From contig BSYQ01000006.1 of NCBI GenBank assembly GCA_030272585.1, forward strand, positions 5,233,001 to 5,297,000: DNA of 64,000 nt. Direction: 5' to 3'. This DNA comes from Bryopsis sp. KO-2023. Taxonomy: Eukaryota > Chlorophyta > Ulvophyceae > Bryopsidales > Bryopsidaceae. The notes under the pieces were generated by a model. It saw nothing but the letters and a program-made list of their open reading frames with translations, made no database searches and had not been told where the DNA came from. Below are positions 11,502-22,179 of the stretch, piece by piece. The translations under genes were made by a program, and so were the position numbers. Each line of letters starts with the position of its first letter. Within the stretch, counting starts at the first letter, position 1.

Positions 11502-12470
11502 AAAATGGCTGTTTGAGCTGTTTTTTATTTTCCCGGATGAAAATTGGATGGGCTGCCTGGCTGCATTCTGATCCCACTGAGATAAATCGGTGTCAATTGG
11601 CTGGATGGGTGGAAAAAAAAAACCCACCAGAGATGAAGAAGAAACAAAATTAAACAAGGGGATGTACATGGATTGAGCTTTAATTTTATTTTTTTTGTTG
11701 AGGAAAAAGAGAGAAGGCAGATGAAAAAGAAAGAGGAAAATTAATGAACTGCGAAGGTGGCTGATTCTGATAAGTGTCAAGAAAGGGGAAAAAAAAAGCA
11801 TCTGGGTGGGGTCTTGACTTGAAAAAAAAAAAAATCCAGGTGTTTTCTGAACAAGAAGAAAGGGGATAAAAGAAAAAGCCATGAAAGAGCTTTCCCCACC
11901 TTGGATATTATAAAAAGAAATCCCAAGTGAATGTCTTCTTCCTTGGTTTTGATTCTCTGGGCTAAAGTGCTGTCGTTGGGCCTAGAAATCAGGATTGGGA
12001 AGAATTTATGTACCGCTTTTGGGTTTTGATTATTGAACGAACGAAGAATGCAACAGGAGGGGAAAAAATCAGAAAGGGAATATTGAACAAAGAGTGGCAA
12101 ATGAATGATTCGGGTCATCCTGTGATGGAGGAGAGGGGGGTTGGGATTTTGTTCTTTTTTGTGAAAAAAAAAATTGTGTCTTTTCGATGGCTGTTGGTTG
12201 TTTTCTGGCTGTTTGTATTATTGGGCATCCAACTTTTTCCATCTATCTAAATGGTGGTTGACCTCATTTGCGTCTGGAAATCCATCAGTAAAAAATGCTA
12301 CAGAAACATGTCTGCACACGGGACCATCTGTTGCAATAAAGATATGTTGAGGGCATAGGAAATTGAACAAGCTTCATGATGCCTTCCACCAAGCACCATC
12401 CCTCAACTTGAGTTGCTCAGTAGGGATTGGGAAAACCTATCTAATATCACAAATATGATTCTATTCTCTA
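11502..12470. other. Intergenic, no gene recognised
   Basis: A-rich tracts and short open frames only. It separates the desaturase 3' end from the segmental duplication beginning near 12,480. Confidence 0.4.
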
Positions 12471-13069
12471 CAAACAGTGGAAGGGGGTCTCCCTGCACAC
12501 AACCCATCATTTCGCTCAGCCTGCAATGCATGAATTTCTCATCCTCTTCAACACAAACACATGCATGGCGACCAAGATAAAACAGGGGCTGATACCCAGT
12601 GTCTATCTGGAATTCACATCTGTTGTCACAGGTCAGCCTTTTCGACCAGGCAAAAAACCTACACTTGAGTGGTGGCCTACTGAGTCTTGCCCTTGACTGA
12701 CATTTGCCATGGAAGTGGAGCTAACATAGGTTGCACATGCAATCACATCAAAAAATCAAGCTGCGCTCTTTGTCTTTTGTTGATTTTTTTTACCAACTTG
12801 GAAGTTTTGCTGTCACTGAAGCAAAGTACTTAAAGCATCATTACCACTTGCAGAAAAAAATATGGGGGAGATGTGAGAGTCCAACAACTCACTTTCTCAG
12901 CTCCTCAGGTCTCCCCCCCAACCTGTACATATGATCCACACACAAAGGATGGTCATGAAAAAAAGCAAGACACCCAACGACTTCAACACACACAAAATCT
13001 CTCAACTTCTCATGGTTGCTTACCTCATCACCATCGGACATCCGCTGCAAGGAAACTCAGTCATCATGT

Positions 13070-13117
13070 AAGGCATGGGGGTATCGAACCCCCTTGGTGT
13101 CCAAACACACATGCCTT
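13070..13117 (-). ncRNA. mascRNA-like tRNA-like structure at MPVS-A 3' end
   Basis: On the minus strand AAGGCAU (13,117-13,111) pairs with AUGCCUU (13,076-13,070) as a 7-bp acceptor. T stem GGGGG (13,093-13,089) pairs with CCCCC (13,081-13,077), and the 7-nt T loop is UUCGAUA (13,088-13,082). The 17 nt between hold at most one small hairpin (GUGU, loop UUGG, ACAC). The acceptor stacks directly on the T stem, as in tRNA. It lies in the MPVS-A 3' flank right after an A-rich tract, the arrangement of mascRNA at the end of MALAT1, where RNase P cuts at the tRNA-like 5' end. CCA is not encoded. No AATAAA was noticed nearby. Confidence 0.7.
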
Positions 13118-13163
13118 TTTCTTTTTTTACCAGAAAGAAACCCATGAAGGGAAAAAAAACTGG
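13116..13163 (-). promoter_or_regulatory. Candidate triple-helix ENE in MPVS-A 3' UTR
   Basis: In minus-strand order: lower stem CCAG (13,163-13,160), U8 (13,159-13,152), upper hairpin CCC/GGG with loop UUCAU (13,151-13,141), second U-rich strand UUUCUUU (13,140-13,134), lower stem CUGG (13,133-13,130), one U, then an A-rich tract of seven A, G, five A (13,128-13,116) running into the tRNA-like element. UUUCUUU is exactly complementary to the AAAGAAA inside the A tract, and U8 can supply the Hoogsteen strand. This matches the U-rich/U-rich/A-rich plan of the MALAT1 and MENbeta ENEs. The middle triple would be U.G-C where MALAT1 has C+.G-C. Confidence 0.65.
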
Positions 13164-13176
13164 CCCCTCCTCCCCC

Positions 13177-14994
13177 CTAGGAAGCCATGAGCTGCTTCAT
13201 GGCTCGGCGGAGGCGGATCTTCTCCGGCGAAAATGACATGCCACTGTCGTCGGAGTCATCCTGGGGTGGGGGGGGAGGAGGGGATTTCCTCCGGGTCTTG
13301 GTGCGGGTCTTGGACTTGGCGGAGAGTTTTGTGAGGGCCTGGGTGCGTTGTTGACCTGAAACAAAAACAAAGAAATCAGATCCCTGAATTTTTTGCACTC
13401 TTTCAGATGCGCATCGATCCACCATTTGATAATCACAGGCAACTCCATATGATGTTCAACTCAAAATTCAGCCTGCCATGCAGAATAAGTAATGATGTAA
13501 ACACACTGATTTTCACTGGGATTCATGAGCATCCTTACGTTTCGACCCAAAATTCAGTCTGCCATGCAGAATAAGCAACGATGTAAACACACTGATTTTC
13601 ACTGGGATTCATGAGCATCCTTACGTTTCGACCGCGAAGGACTCGGCGTGGAGGGGGCTGGGGGAGGTGAGCTGGGGGCAGCTGGGGGTGGGCACGGTTT
13701 GGCATCAGAAGCTGCAGATAGAAACATAAATTTCATAGATGAACACCATTAAGAAATTTTTGAACACACAGCAAAGCATTTTATGATTGTCTACCATCCA
13801 CATATATACGATTGGGTGCATCAGGTGTGGATAAGAACTGTACCCTGGGGAAGTGGGGGGGGCGGAGGCTGGGTGGTTGTGCGGACTGGTGGTGGTGAGG
13901 GAGCAGGGCCAGGTGTGGGTGCCGGGGGATTTGCCTTTGGGGGAGGGATCTGTGCATGTTGCACTTCTGCAGTCACCACAGTAATACAAACTGAGAATAT
14001 TTCTTTTGAAAGTGCTCCAAGGGTTCAATTTTTCATATTTTTGCATTGGAAGGCCTGCTCTGAAGAATGTAATGCATCGACATTTCGTGAAAATTATGCT
14101 TAGTAATCCAAAAAGTTTCGAACTGTTCCAAACTGTTAAGGAATTACCCAAGGAAATCACTCAAAGAATCCACTGTGCGCTACATTAAAAATACAAATGA
14201 GCATTGTACGAATTTCTATTACTCCATTGAAATCAACCCACCATTCTGGGATGAGTCTTGGGGAGCGATTCCTGGTGCAGTGGAAGGTGCAGGTGTCAAT
14301 GTAGCAGCAGGTGGGGGTGTAGGTGGGGGTGCAGGTGCAGGTAGGGGTGCAGGTGCAGGTGCAGGTGCAGGTGCAGGTGCAGGTGCAGGTGCAGGTGCAG
14401 GTAGGGGGGTGGGTGTCCATGTGGGTGGCGGTGTGGGCGGCAGTGTGGATGCAAGCATGGAAGGGGCATATCGGGCTTGGCCAGAAAAGAACACGAAGTC
14501 AGGTCCATAGCATCTGTCGCACGATCGACGAAGAGTGACAGCAGCACCCACTCGATTCAGGAAGCGTAGGAGGAAGAAGAATAAAATTGATGGTTGACTC
14601 ACGCTTTTTCTTGATCTTCTTGCGCTGGGGCTCCACGTCGGGCATCAGATCAATATCCCGCGTGATGGCGACGTTGCGGTACTGGGATTTCAGGCGGTTG
14701 GAGTAGACCTTCGTGGGTTTGGCGTGCGGTCCAAGTAAACGCCTTGGTGTCCTTCTTGCTCTCGCCTTAAAGAACCGGCGATCTGCGCGGGTATACGCTG
14801 AAAAAAGGAAACCAAAAAACTGCAATCAAATTGGATTTTCATGCATACGATGCATCCAAATACAACACACGAAAAACAACACAAAAAACACACAACTGGA
14901 AGTAACAAGGACAAAGGTCACACTCACATGGCCACCCGTCTCCCACTATCAGCGAGAAAGAAAGCGCGGATAACCTTTTGGGAGAGACTGGCAT
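13177..14994 (-). CDS. Small basic Pro/Ala-rich protein, copy A (MPVS-A)
   Basis: Minus-strand multi-exon gene. It starts at ATG 14,994 (MPVSPKRLSALSF, then GDGWP). Exon 2 (about 14,798-14,605) reads SYTRADRRFFKARARRTPRR and KSQYRNVAITRDIDLMPDVE, ending in KKIKKK. Several Pro-rich exons follow (about 14,500-14,245, 13,970-13,840 and 13,716-13,625). The last exon (13,358-13,177) ends with Lys/Arg-Pro, an acidic SDDS patch, FSPEKIRLRRAMKQLMAS and a TAG stop. A CAGGTG hexamer run (about 14,330-14,403) encodes an (AP)n tract. Composition suggests a nuclear, nucleic-acid-associated protein, but I recognise no domain. The paralogue at 54.2-55.8 kb keeps the exon structure. Its 3' flank carries the triplex/tRNA-like element. 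Confidence 0.7.
13462..13633. repeat. 86-bp tandem duplication containing a splice donor
   Basis: Copies 13,462-13,547 and 13,548-13,633 differ at only a few positions. Each contains, on the minus strand, GGTCGAAAC followed by GTAAGGAT, the exon end plus 5' splice site of MPVS-A. The downstream duplicate donor lies in the intron as a decoy. Copy B (54.5 kb) has one copy. Confidence 0.85.
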
Positions 14995-15833
14995 GGTGGT
15001 GATTGCTGGTTCGACAGTGCTTGCCTGGTTCGAAAGATGCTTGCCCAGTTAGACTCTTGAGCGCGAGGGTTGTGATAGAGCACGGTGGGTTTTTATGCTG
15101 TGGAGCAAAAGGATGGCTGTTGGCTGTTGGATGATGCGTTGTGGCAGGACAGGTCGTGGCACTCGGAACACCACAGTTTTTTGAGTGGCGATGTATTTCG
15201 ACGTATTGCCCCAAAGTCGTGTTTGCTTGCAAAACATATTTGGAGCGCTTCTAGGTGAGGTTGGTTTCGTTCTCTCCCTTTGGCACCTTGTATGATGAAA
15301 GTGCTTTTTTCGTCCGGCTCTTTGTTGCTTGATGAGCTGTTTTCACGAAGGAGGACGCACTGAGAAGAGTAAAAGAGCGAAACGAGGTAACAGTGTGCAA
15401 CACATCTCTGGTTGCATAGAGACGGTTCGGGTGGAAGGAGCACGAGCACGGAAGAAAACGAACGAGTTGTGTGTAAAGTGCTTCTAGAAGATCTTCTTTC
15501 GCAGGTTTCTTCTCTTGGGAGGGCTCTACGTGGAGGGGCCTTTCCGAACCGCCGTAAGGAGCGCAAGGGGAAAGCGCTGATGTGTTCAGGAGTGTGCTCT
15601 GTGCGTGAGTTGTTTCGGGACGGAAGGATAAACAGTTGCGTTCGCGTGCGTTGCTGCCTCTTACGGTTGACAGGTCCGGTTGACAGGTTCAAGCCATTTT
15701 CACAAAAGTAAGAAACTCCGGCGAGTGAAAGGAGACAGCAGAATGGTGCTTGAGATGGAAAGGTAAGAACTGGAACTGGTTGTGGAAGATGTGTTGTTGA
15801 CCGACAGTTGCTGGGCTTGCGTTTGGAGGGTTA
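14995..15833. promoter_or_regulatory. MPVS-A upstream region
   Basis: About 0.8 kb upstream of the MPVS-A ATG is alignable to 55,814-56,570 upstream of MPVS-B. Shared blocks include TTGTGATAGAGCACGGTGGG, CAGGAGTGTGCTCTGTGCGTG and GTGTTGTTGACCGACAGTT. Conservation between divergent paralogues suggests promoter/5'-UTR content; no TATA box was assigned. Confidence 0.4.
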
Positions 15834-16229
15834 ACCCTAATTAACCATAATTAACCATAATTATGGCTATGATATTGATACTTCTGAATTTCCAGGCATT
15901 CCCCCAGCCCAAACACTTAGGCATTCCAATTTAAAACTTACATTCCAGTCCCCAACCTCTCCACCCTGCTGTACCTCGATCCAAAAAGAATAACCAAACA
16001 AAACAAAAGAGGACAAACGACACCCTACAAATGTGAAAGAATGGCATAAACAAACACAAAAAAGAAATAAGAAATAAAGGAACCAAATTAAAACAAAAAA
16101 TCCTAGGCTTCCACATGTACAAAAAATAAAGCAATAATGCACAAGGCCTTCTTTTTGCTTTGGCTAGGTTGGATGGAAGGGGATCAAAACAGAATTGATC
16201 AAAGAAAAAAAATCGACGAATGAATGACA

Positions 16230-16971
16230 CTACAGTGCTGATAAAATCTTGGCGGGTTTCGGGAACAGCAAGTGCTGCTCTGCTGTTTTCTTCTTGGCAA
16301 GCCACTCTTTGTGTGCTGATTCGAAAAATTGCATGAGAGTGTCTTCCATCCAGGCTTGCCCAAAGGGCCACAGTCCTTGCAGGAAAGCAACATGGCCGCC
16401 TCTGGATGTTTTGGCCAGTGCAGTCATCGGATTCAGCAGGGCCTCCGCGTATGGCAAATCCCTAAGGCAACCCCCACCCCCATGTCAGACAGGAAAACAA
16501 GCCGAAATGCTGACTGCATGGGCGCTGGTTCCAGCAGAATAGGAACAAACAGAAATTCCAGTTGTGAAGCAAACGATTAAAAAAATACGACCCTCTTGAT
16601 CGGCGGATGGATCGGGGGAAAGAAGTGAGGTCAAGGTGCGTGAGTTTCGCTACCTCTTTCCTATTTCCATTGCTTGTCCCTGGAGCATTTTCTTTTTTTT
16701 GTTTTGTTTGAAAAAGACGCCACCTACCCAATGAAGGGGTCATCTTCCGACACCAAAATCAGCGAGTTTGTTTGTATGCTAGGAATGTGGTTTCGACTGG
16801 AGCCCATATCTCGATACTCTGCAATGGAAGGCAAGTCGTAAACTTGCACAATCGTGGCTTCCTCGAAATCTCTCAGAGTTCGAACCTGACTGACGGTATC
16901 TTCGTCAACTCTGGGATGCGGTCCATACTGCTCCTTGTTTTCTTTTGCATATTGCTTCAGTCTATGACACA

Positions 16972-17004
<33 letters not shown>

Positions 17005-18995
17005 CTTCTGAGTTGGGGTTTGTGTATTTTGCAGGAATGCTGCCTCAAGAGAGGGTGAAAAAATGTGCCCACTGGTTGGCCCACCTATATGCCAGGATAA
17101 GATTGAAGAGGTAAGGTATCGACCAAGGCTTTTCGATGTTTTCCTGATTCGAGTGCATGCAGCAGGGGCAGCTGACTAATCCTGCAGCTTCCACTTGGCT
17201 TCCTGGGCCCCCAGATTTTATCCGTGCATCGGAGTCCCCCAAGTATTTACACAGCATCAAACTGCCCAGTGAGTAAGATGCTACGAAAAGGGGGGCTGCA
17301 GAAAATCTCCTGAAATAAGAGTGCACAATCATATATCAATATCAAAGGCGCACATCACTCATTTGCATAGTGGACGGGCTGCATGGGGCGATTGCCTTGA
17401 TGTAACAAGTTTGGAATCAACATCAAAATGTCAATGGATGTATATATATCCATTTAAAAAGCAAAAGGTCCTTCACTTTTTGTCTTCTTTTTCTAAAAGC
17501 ACGTTACACATATTAAAAAAAATTCAAAACAAGGGCAACTTTTCGGGGGAAATGCTTGCCTTTTGATGTGGTTCACCACTGCTTCCAGATCTTCAGTTTC
17601 TGTCACGCAGTATCCCTTGTGCGATGTGTGAGGCACACCGTTGCAGCCCCGGTAATTGAAAACCACCGACCTCCAGCCATGATTTCTGGCAGCGGTGCAC
17701 ATCCACCTACAATAGCCCTCCTGGCTCCCACCTTAGTTCAATTAGGACATAATTTTGAGTAAAAGAAATCTCACCACAGACCCACTGATATGAAAAAACA
17801 TAGGGAAAAAGTTGGTTTGAGATTAGATTCCATATTCCCGAAGCTGCCAAGTGAGGATCCTGATATTTATTCAGGGAAGCATTATAAAATTAATACGTTA
17901 TACCACCCTTTTGCATCGAGTCCTTCTTCGGTATACAATAGAATACAAAATAAATGACCGTTTGTGATTTCAAAAATGAAGAATTTCATCCTTTTGCAAT
18001 TCCCCACCTGTGAGTCCATGCAAGACCAACACAATTGGGGTTTCTGGTCCCCATTTACTTGAGTTTGCACTATCCTTGAACCAATCCAGACCCACAGTGC
18101 CCCCATCAGCAAATCTCAGCAACTCACGTTCATACACATTCCCTCCAATACGGCGAATAACTACGGAAAAAAAAACACCACAAAATTAATAATTGAAATG
18201 ACTCGATCGCAGGTGCAGTTGTTTCTCCCCCACGTCGATTATAAAAGATTCTGTTCAAAAAGATTCAACAGTGATTCAACAGGCGTCGGCGCCTGCATTC
18301 TTTTATTGTTACTTTTGCCTCATGTTCAGCATTCTTGACCACCGAGTCAAACAAGGGGCCATTCATTTTGGCATTTTTTTTCTTGTTGGGTTTGAATGGG
18401 TAGAAGTCCAATTGGTGTTTGTTTGCTCAAAAAACACAAAAACTCCACAGAGGATTGGTGGAATACATATATGTATATATATATATATATATATATTGGG
18501 GATTATCCACAGTGGTCAGACCTCCTTTTTCAATCTTCACACAAATTCAACCTGAGCAAATTCCCTCAAAAAAAATCGAATTGAAAAAATTGAAATCGCA
18601 TCAAGAATTTCCTTTGAGCGCATCTGATTCAAGCGTCGCAACACCTCACCCCCCGCGACAGTTTGAAGGTGCGAAAAGACGAGCCATGGCGTCGGCCTGT
18701 AAGGTTTCCACAAATTCGGCACCCCAGTCTTGAGCAGCTCTTTCAATCGACCTTCGCTGACGAACACGCGCGGAGGGCAACAAGCTTTCGTGAAATACCA
18801 CCTTCAAAACAAATACAAAAAAGAGAGAAAAATAAAACAAATAAACGTCAGTAACGACTCTTTCGACGAGACTTGCCACGTGAATCGCTTTTTCGACCAG
18901 CTGTGGATAGAGGTCAGGAATTCTCACCAAGCGTAGAGCGACGATAAGCTGGCGACGGCCGCTCCGTAATATAACGTTCTATCTTTACGTAGCAT
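16230..18995 (-). CDS. ABHD1/3 (YheT-type) alpha/beta hydrolase, intact copy
   Basis: Minus-strand gene with about eight exons. ATG 18,995 opens a short exon (MLRKDRTLYYGAAVASLSSLYAW, split here: hydrophobic anchor residues 9-23), then a PYRPTPWLVFSHLQT exon (about 18,780-18,625), VVIRRIGGNVYERELLRFAD with LVLHGL (about 18,160-18,010), and WRSVVFNYRGCNG (about 17,710-17,563). The nucleophile exon SYSLGSLMLCKYLG (about 17,310-17,230) has Ser in SxSLG, the first Gly of GxSxG being Ser. The Asp exon has VSEDDPF (about 16,965-16,735) and the His exon SRGGHVAF (about 16,457-16,232), ending with TAG at 16,232-16,230. Family members are membrane-anchored lipid hydrolases; ABHD3 cleaves medium-chain phosphatidylcholines. 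The full triad order S-D-H is present. Truncated relatives lie at 5.35-6.05 and 56.6-57.7 kb. Confidence 0.85.
16970..17002. repeat. (AC)n microsatellite
   Basis: About 16 AC units lie immediately upstream (on the minus strand, as a GT tract) of the hydrolase Asp exon. The tract may overlap its intron acceptor region. Confidence 0.9.
18467..18497. repeat. (TA)n microsatellite
   Basis: An AT/TA dinucleotide tract in an intron of the intact hydrolase gene. Similar tracts occur at about 39,178-39,200 and 45,117-45,136. Confidence 0.9.
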
Positions 18996-19232
18996 CGACT
19001 CCGCTTTCGATCATGAGCGGCACCCCGACCATGCGCTGTGGGACGAAAACAGAAAGACTAAAATCGAAATGAGGGAAGTTTCATGGTGGTGTTATTTGTC
19101 GACGAGTCATCTTCAAGAAAACCCAACGGGATCGCCTCAGTCACCTCTAGTGCTTGAAAGTGTAAAATCCACAGCTCACCAAAAAAATTCACACCTTTTT
19201 TTTCCTTCCTTGATTGTTGGCGACTTGTCGGC

Positions 19233-21553
19233 ATGGGAAACGAGCATGCGGGGTCGTATTGGGTGGAGGGGGTCAGCGCCGCCTCCACGATTCTTTTCGA
19301 AAACGAAACAGACCGGCCGGTGGAACTGATATGGGTCGACCCCCAGGGACAGCCGATACCGTATGGATCGATCCGCCCACAGCGCAGGCACTTACAAGGT
19401 GCTGTTTGGTGTCATCCCTTACGGAAAAATATGATTTTCAGAAGCTAATGTCTGGACATCGAATCCCGGCAGCGATTTATTTTAACGGGATCACATTATC
19501 GATTGGCAATTGTAATTGTTGAGCTGTCAAGATTCAGCAGAGATTGAACCTCTCTGAAACACACAGGGGTATGGTGAGTGTCATGACTAAAATGCCACTC
19601 TAATTTCACGATGGTGAAATAAGAATAATATATATTATATTATATTTCATTGTATATCGTATTTTCAGAAAGAAATCGGTCTCTTCACCGGCCCACGTAT
19701 TTCGTTTTTTTTGTTTTCCAACATTGTATGTTGAAATCTGTCTGAAAAATCCTTGATCGAGAAACAAAACACACCTCTCCGGACCCACACAAACACCCAC
19801 CTCAAAATGCAGATACTTTCACAACCCACAAATGGCGAGTGGTGGGCGAGGAGGGGACCATTTTGGCGGAGCATGTTGGGGAAACCGCCAAGGTTTTCAT
19901 TCGAGACGAGGGGGCGTCGGAATCTCAGCCCTGGGACATGCAGGCAGAAATCGATGCTTTGAAAACGCACCCTACCTGGGGGCAGTACACCACCAGAATG
20001 CAAATGAGGGGGATCGATATTCTCGTGAGTGTGGTAATGCTGTGCACTGTATGAGAAACTGAGCTGGGTGGAGGCCGGGATGAGGGGAAAGGGAAAATAA
20101 AAAAGGTTGGGTGTGGTAAAACATACAGGTAAAAAAAGAAAACACTGGTGGCACTGTGGGGTGAATTTCTGCAACAGGGTGTTTGGAGGTCCTACAACAA
20201 TTTCGCCAAATGAATAAAATCTCGAGTTTGCTGGGAAGCAGACTTTTGTTGTGGTTTTTTTGGGGGTTTTTTGGAGGGGTGGGGGTTAAAAACACCACCC
20301 AGTAGGGTGTCATATTTTTCGCCCCTCCAATGATCACTGTTTTCTTTTCAAAAGAAAACCTTTCTTTTTTTCAATGTCGAAATCGCAGGCGTTCTCTATT
20401 GTGAGTGAAGAGGCAGTCATGCGAACACACTACGTGCTTTCACGAATGCTGGGGGATTCCCCTGTTGAGGTGGTCGAACGGATGGTTTACAATGGAAGCA
20501 AAGTTGCCATCATCGGCAAAAAACAAAAAACCTCCGATATACCAGAACATCATTTCGTCACTCTTGCTGGAGACAGGTGAATTCGTTTTCCTTTTGATTA
20601 CGTAATCCATTCTTCTGCAAGAAAAAACAGGAGGTGTATTTTTTTTGTCTGTATGGGTTGGAATGACCTCTCCTCGATATACTGCTCCAGGTGTTGTCTG
20701 TAGGTTGAAAAGTTTTTCCATCTAATTTACCATCGGTCCTTCTGTTTTCCCTCCAACTCACAAGCAGCGTAATGAAAAACTTGCTGGAATCTGACAGGTC
20801 TATCGATCATTCGACGAGGGGGTTGGGTGGAACCACAATCAATCCACTCTGCTCAGTGGGCGAGGAAAACATGCTGATGGAGGACGATCAATCCTACCCC
20901 AGCGAAAACCTATTGATTCACGAAATGGGCCACAGCGTGAAGACCCTGGGTCTGTCATACGAGCAGAAGCAACGACTCACGGAATCCTACTATCGTGCCT
21001 ATCATGGGGGGACCTACGATAACTCTTCCTATATAATGTTTGACGAGGAGGAGTATTGGGCGGAAGGTACGCAAGCTTGGTTCGAAGCCACCATCAGAGA
21101 AGGTATGCTCCAGGGAAATGAATGGAGGCAACCCAAATTTGGAGAAAATAGGTGTCAAGGAGAAAAGGAGAGGGGGGGGGGGGGTATCAACTGGAATTGG
21201 AGGGATTATGTATGGTGCGGAATCTGCTGGAGGGGGGGTGTTGATTATTTGTGTGGGGTGTATTTGTTGGTTCGATCGCAGATGTGACTAGTGGCATTAA
21301 CACCAGGGAGAAGCTGAAAGCCCACGACCCCCTCCTGGCCAGTTTGATGGTCGAAGCTTACGGAGATGGAAGTTGGAGATATCAAGACGATTCTCCAGCG
21401 AAGTTTGTGTTGAAAGGTGATTGTCTGGAGAGAAAAACCTCCGAGGAAAAAAAAAGCAGAAGCTGTGTGCTTATGTTACAACAACAGGCAAACCGACAGA
21501 TTCACCGACTTTTGCACCAAAATGTGTCACAATGTATAGGGAAGACACCATAA
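19233..21553 (+). CDS. VHL beta-domain protein fused to HEMGH metallopeptidase
   Basis: Five exons: 19,233-19,398, 19,813-20,024, 20,389-20,576, about 20,768-21,102, and 21,282 to about 21,553. Phases agree at the junctions checked (1/2 and 4/5). Exons 1-2 give a VHL beta-domain: STILFENETDRPVELIWVD, then PYGSIRPQ across the intron to DTFTTHKWRVVGEEG. Exon 4 has LIHEMGHSVKTLGL, a zinc HExxH site, then EEYWAEGTQAWF supplying a likely downstream acidic ligand. Exon 5 has INTREKLKAHDP and AYGDGSWRY. The peptidase half resembles the ATLF-like metallopeptidase family (gluzincin-type) found widely in eukaryotic proteins. No alpha-domain (Elongin-binding) of true VHL is seen, so a ubiquitin-ligase role is not implied. 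No signal peptide is evident. The 3' end after FVLKG may instead be spliced. Confidence 0.75.
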
Positions 21554-22179
21554 AGAAACCAAGAAAGACTAGCATCATTCATAGTCAATGATTGTAGTTG
21601 ATATTACCGGGAGGTCCCCATAATTCATCCGTTTTTGACTGAGAAGCCCTTGCAGACGTCTCCATTTCCACACAGTCGGGTGTGCTGAGGAATTGCTGTG
21701 CGTCTTCATGTGAAACAGGGCAGCCACAAATTCTTAATGGCACTCCCTTGCCAGCACTGTACAAAAGCAGCCTGGAACTCAAGGCGCCCGTTTAGAAATC
21801 TTCTTTTTGCTTGCTTGTCGTGTTTTCGGCTTCGCAGTTTTTTTGACATGAAAAGTGGAACATGGTTTTGAACCTATGCTGTGGCTTCGCCTGTTTAGAA
21901 ATTGGGCTCCATTTTTAATGAGGATTCTGGAAAAAATGGAACAAAAAGTTTACATTGAACACCACATTAGGGTCTAGGTTTTTGTTTGTTGGCTTCCCTC
22001 GACCCCCCCCCCCCCCTTTTCCCCTTCATACAAATTCCAAAGACTTCCAATCCAAACAAGGGCCCAATTCCCCTAAAAAAAACTTCAAAAAAATACTGAA
22101 TTTGCCTGGCCTGGCTCCCTCTTCCTAAATTTAGAAAACCCCATTCTGAGGTCGTCCACATCCTCAGCCCTTTCTCTGT
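21554..22179. other. Intergenic, no gene recognised
   Basis: Contains a poly-C run near 22,003-22,017. It lies between convergent genes and probably holds both 3' UTRs. Confidence 0.4.

Larger units (their letters stand above)
12480..15833. repeat. Segmental duplication, copy A (pairs with 53,650-56,570)
   Basis: TCTCCCTGCACACAACCC and the following bases recur at 53,667. The two blocks remain alignable, with indels, through the MPVS gene and its upstream region to GGGCTTGCGTTTGGAGGG at 15,812-15,830 (56,551 onward in copy B). The neighbouring hydrolase gene is also shared, so the original unit covered MPVS plus hydrolase. Confidence 0.85.

Noticed and set aside
14330..14403. CAGGTG hexamer tract as a regulatory array
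   Set aside because: It lies in an MPVS exon and encodes an (Ala-Pro)n tract on the minus strand; copy B has a degenerate equivalent.
15828..15870. TTAACCCTAA and AATTAACC repeats as a telomere-like or origin sequence
   Set aside because: Only one telomere-like unit among degenerate AT-rich repeats; no array.
16860..16890. GGTTCGAAC on the minus strand as another tRNA-like T-arm
   Set aside because: It lies within a coding exon of the hydrolase and its stem is imperfect, with no acceptor.
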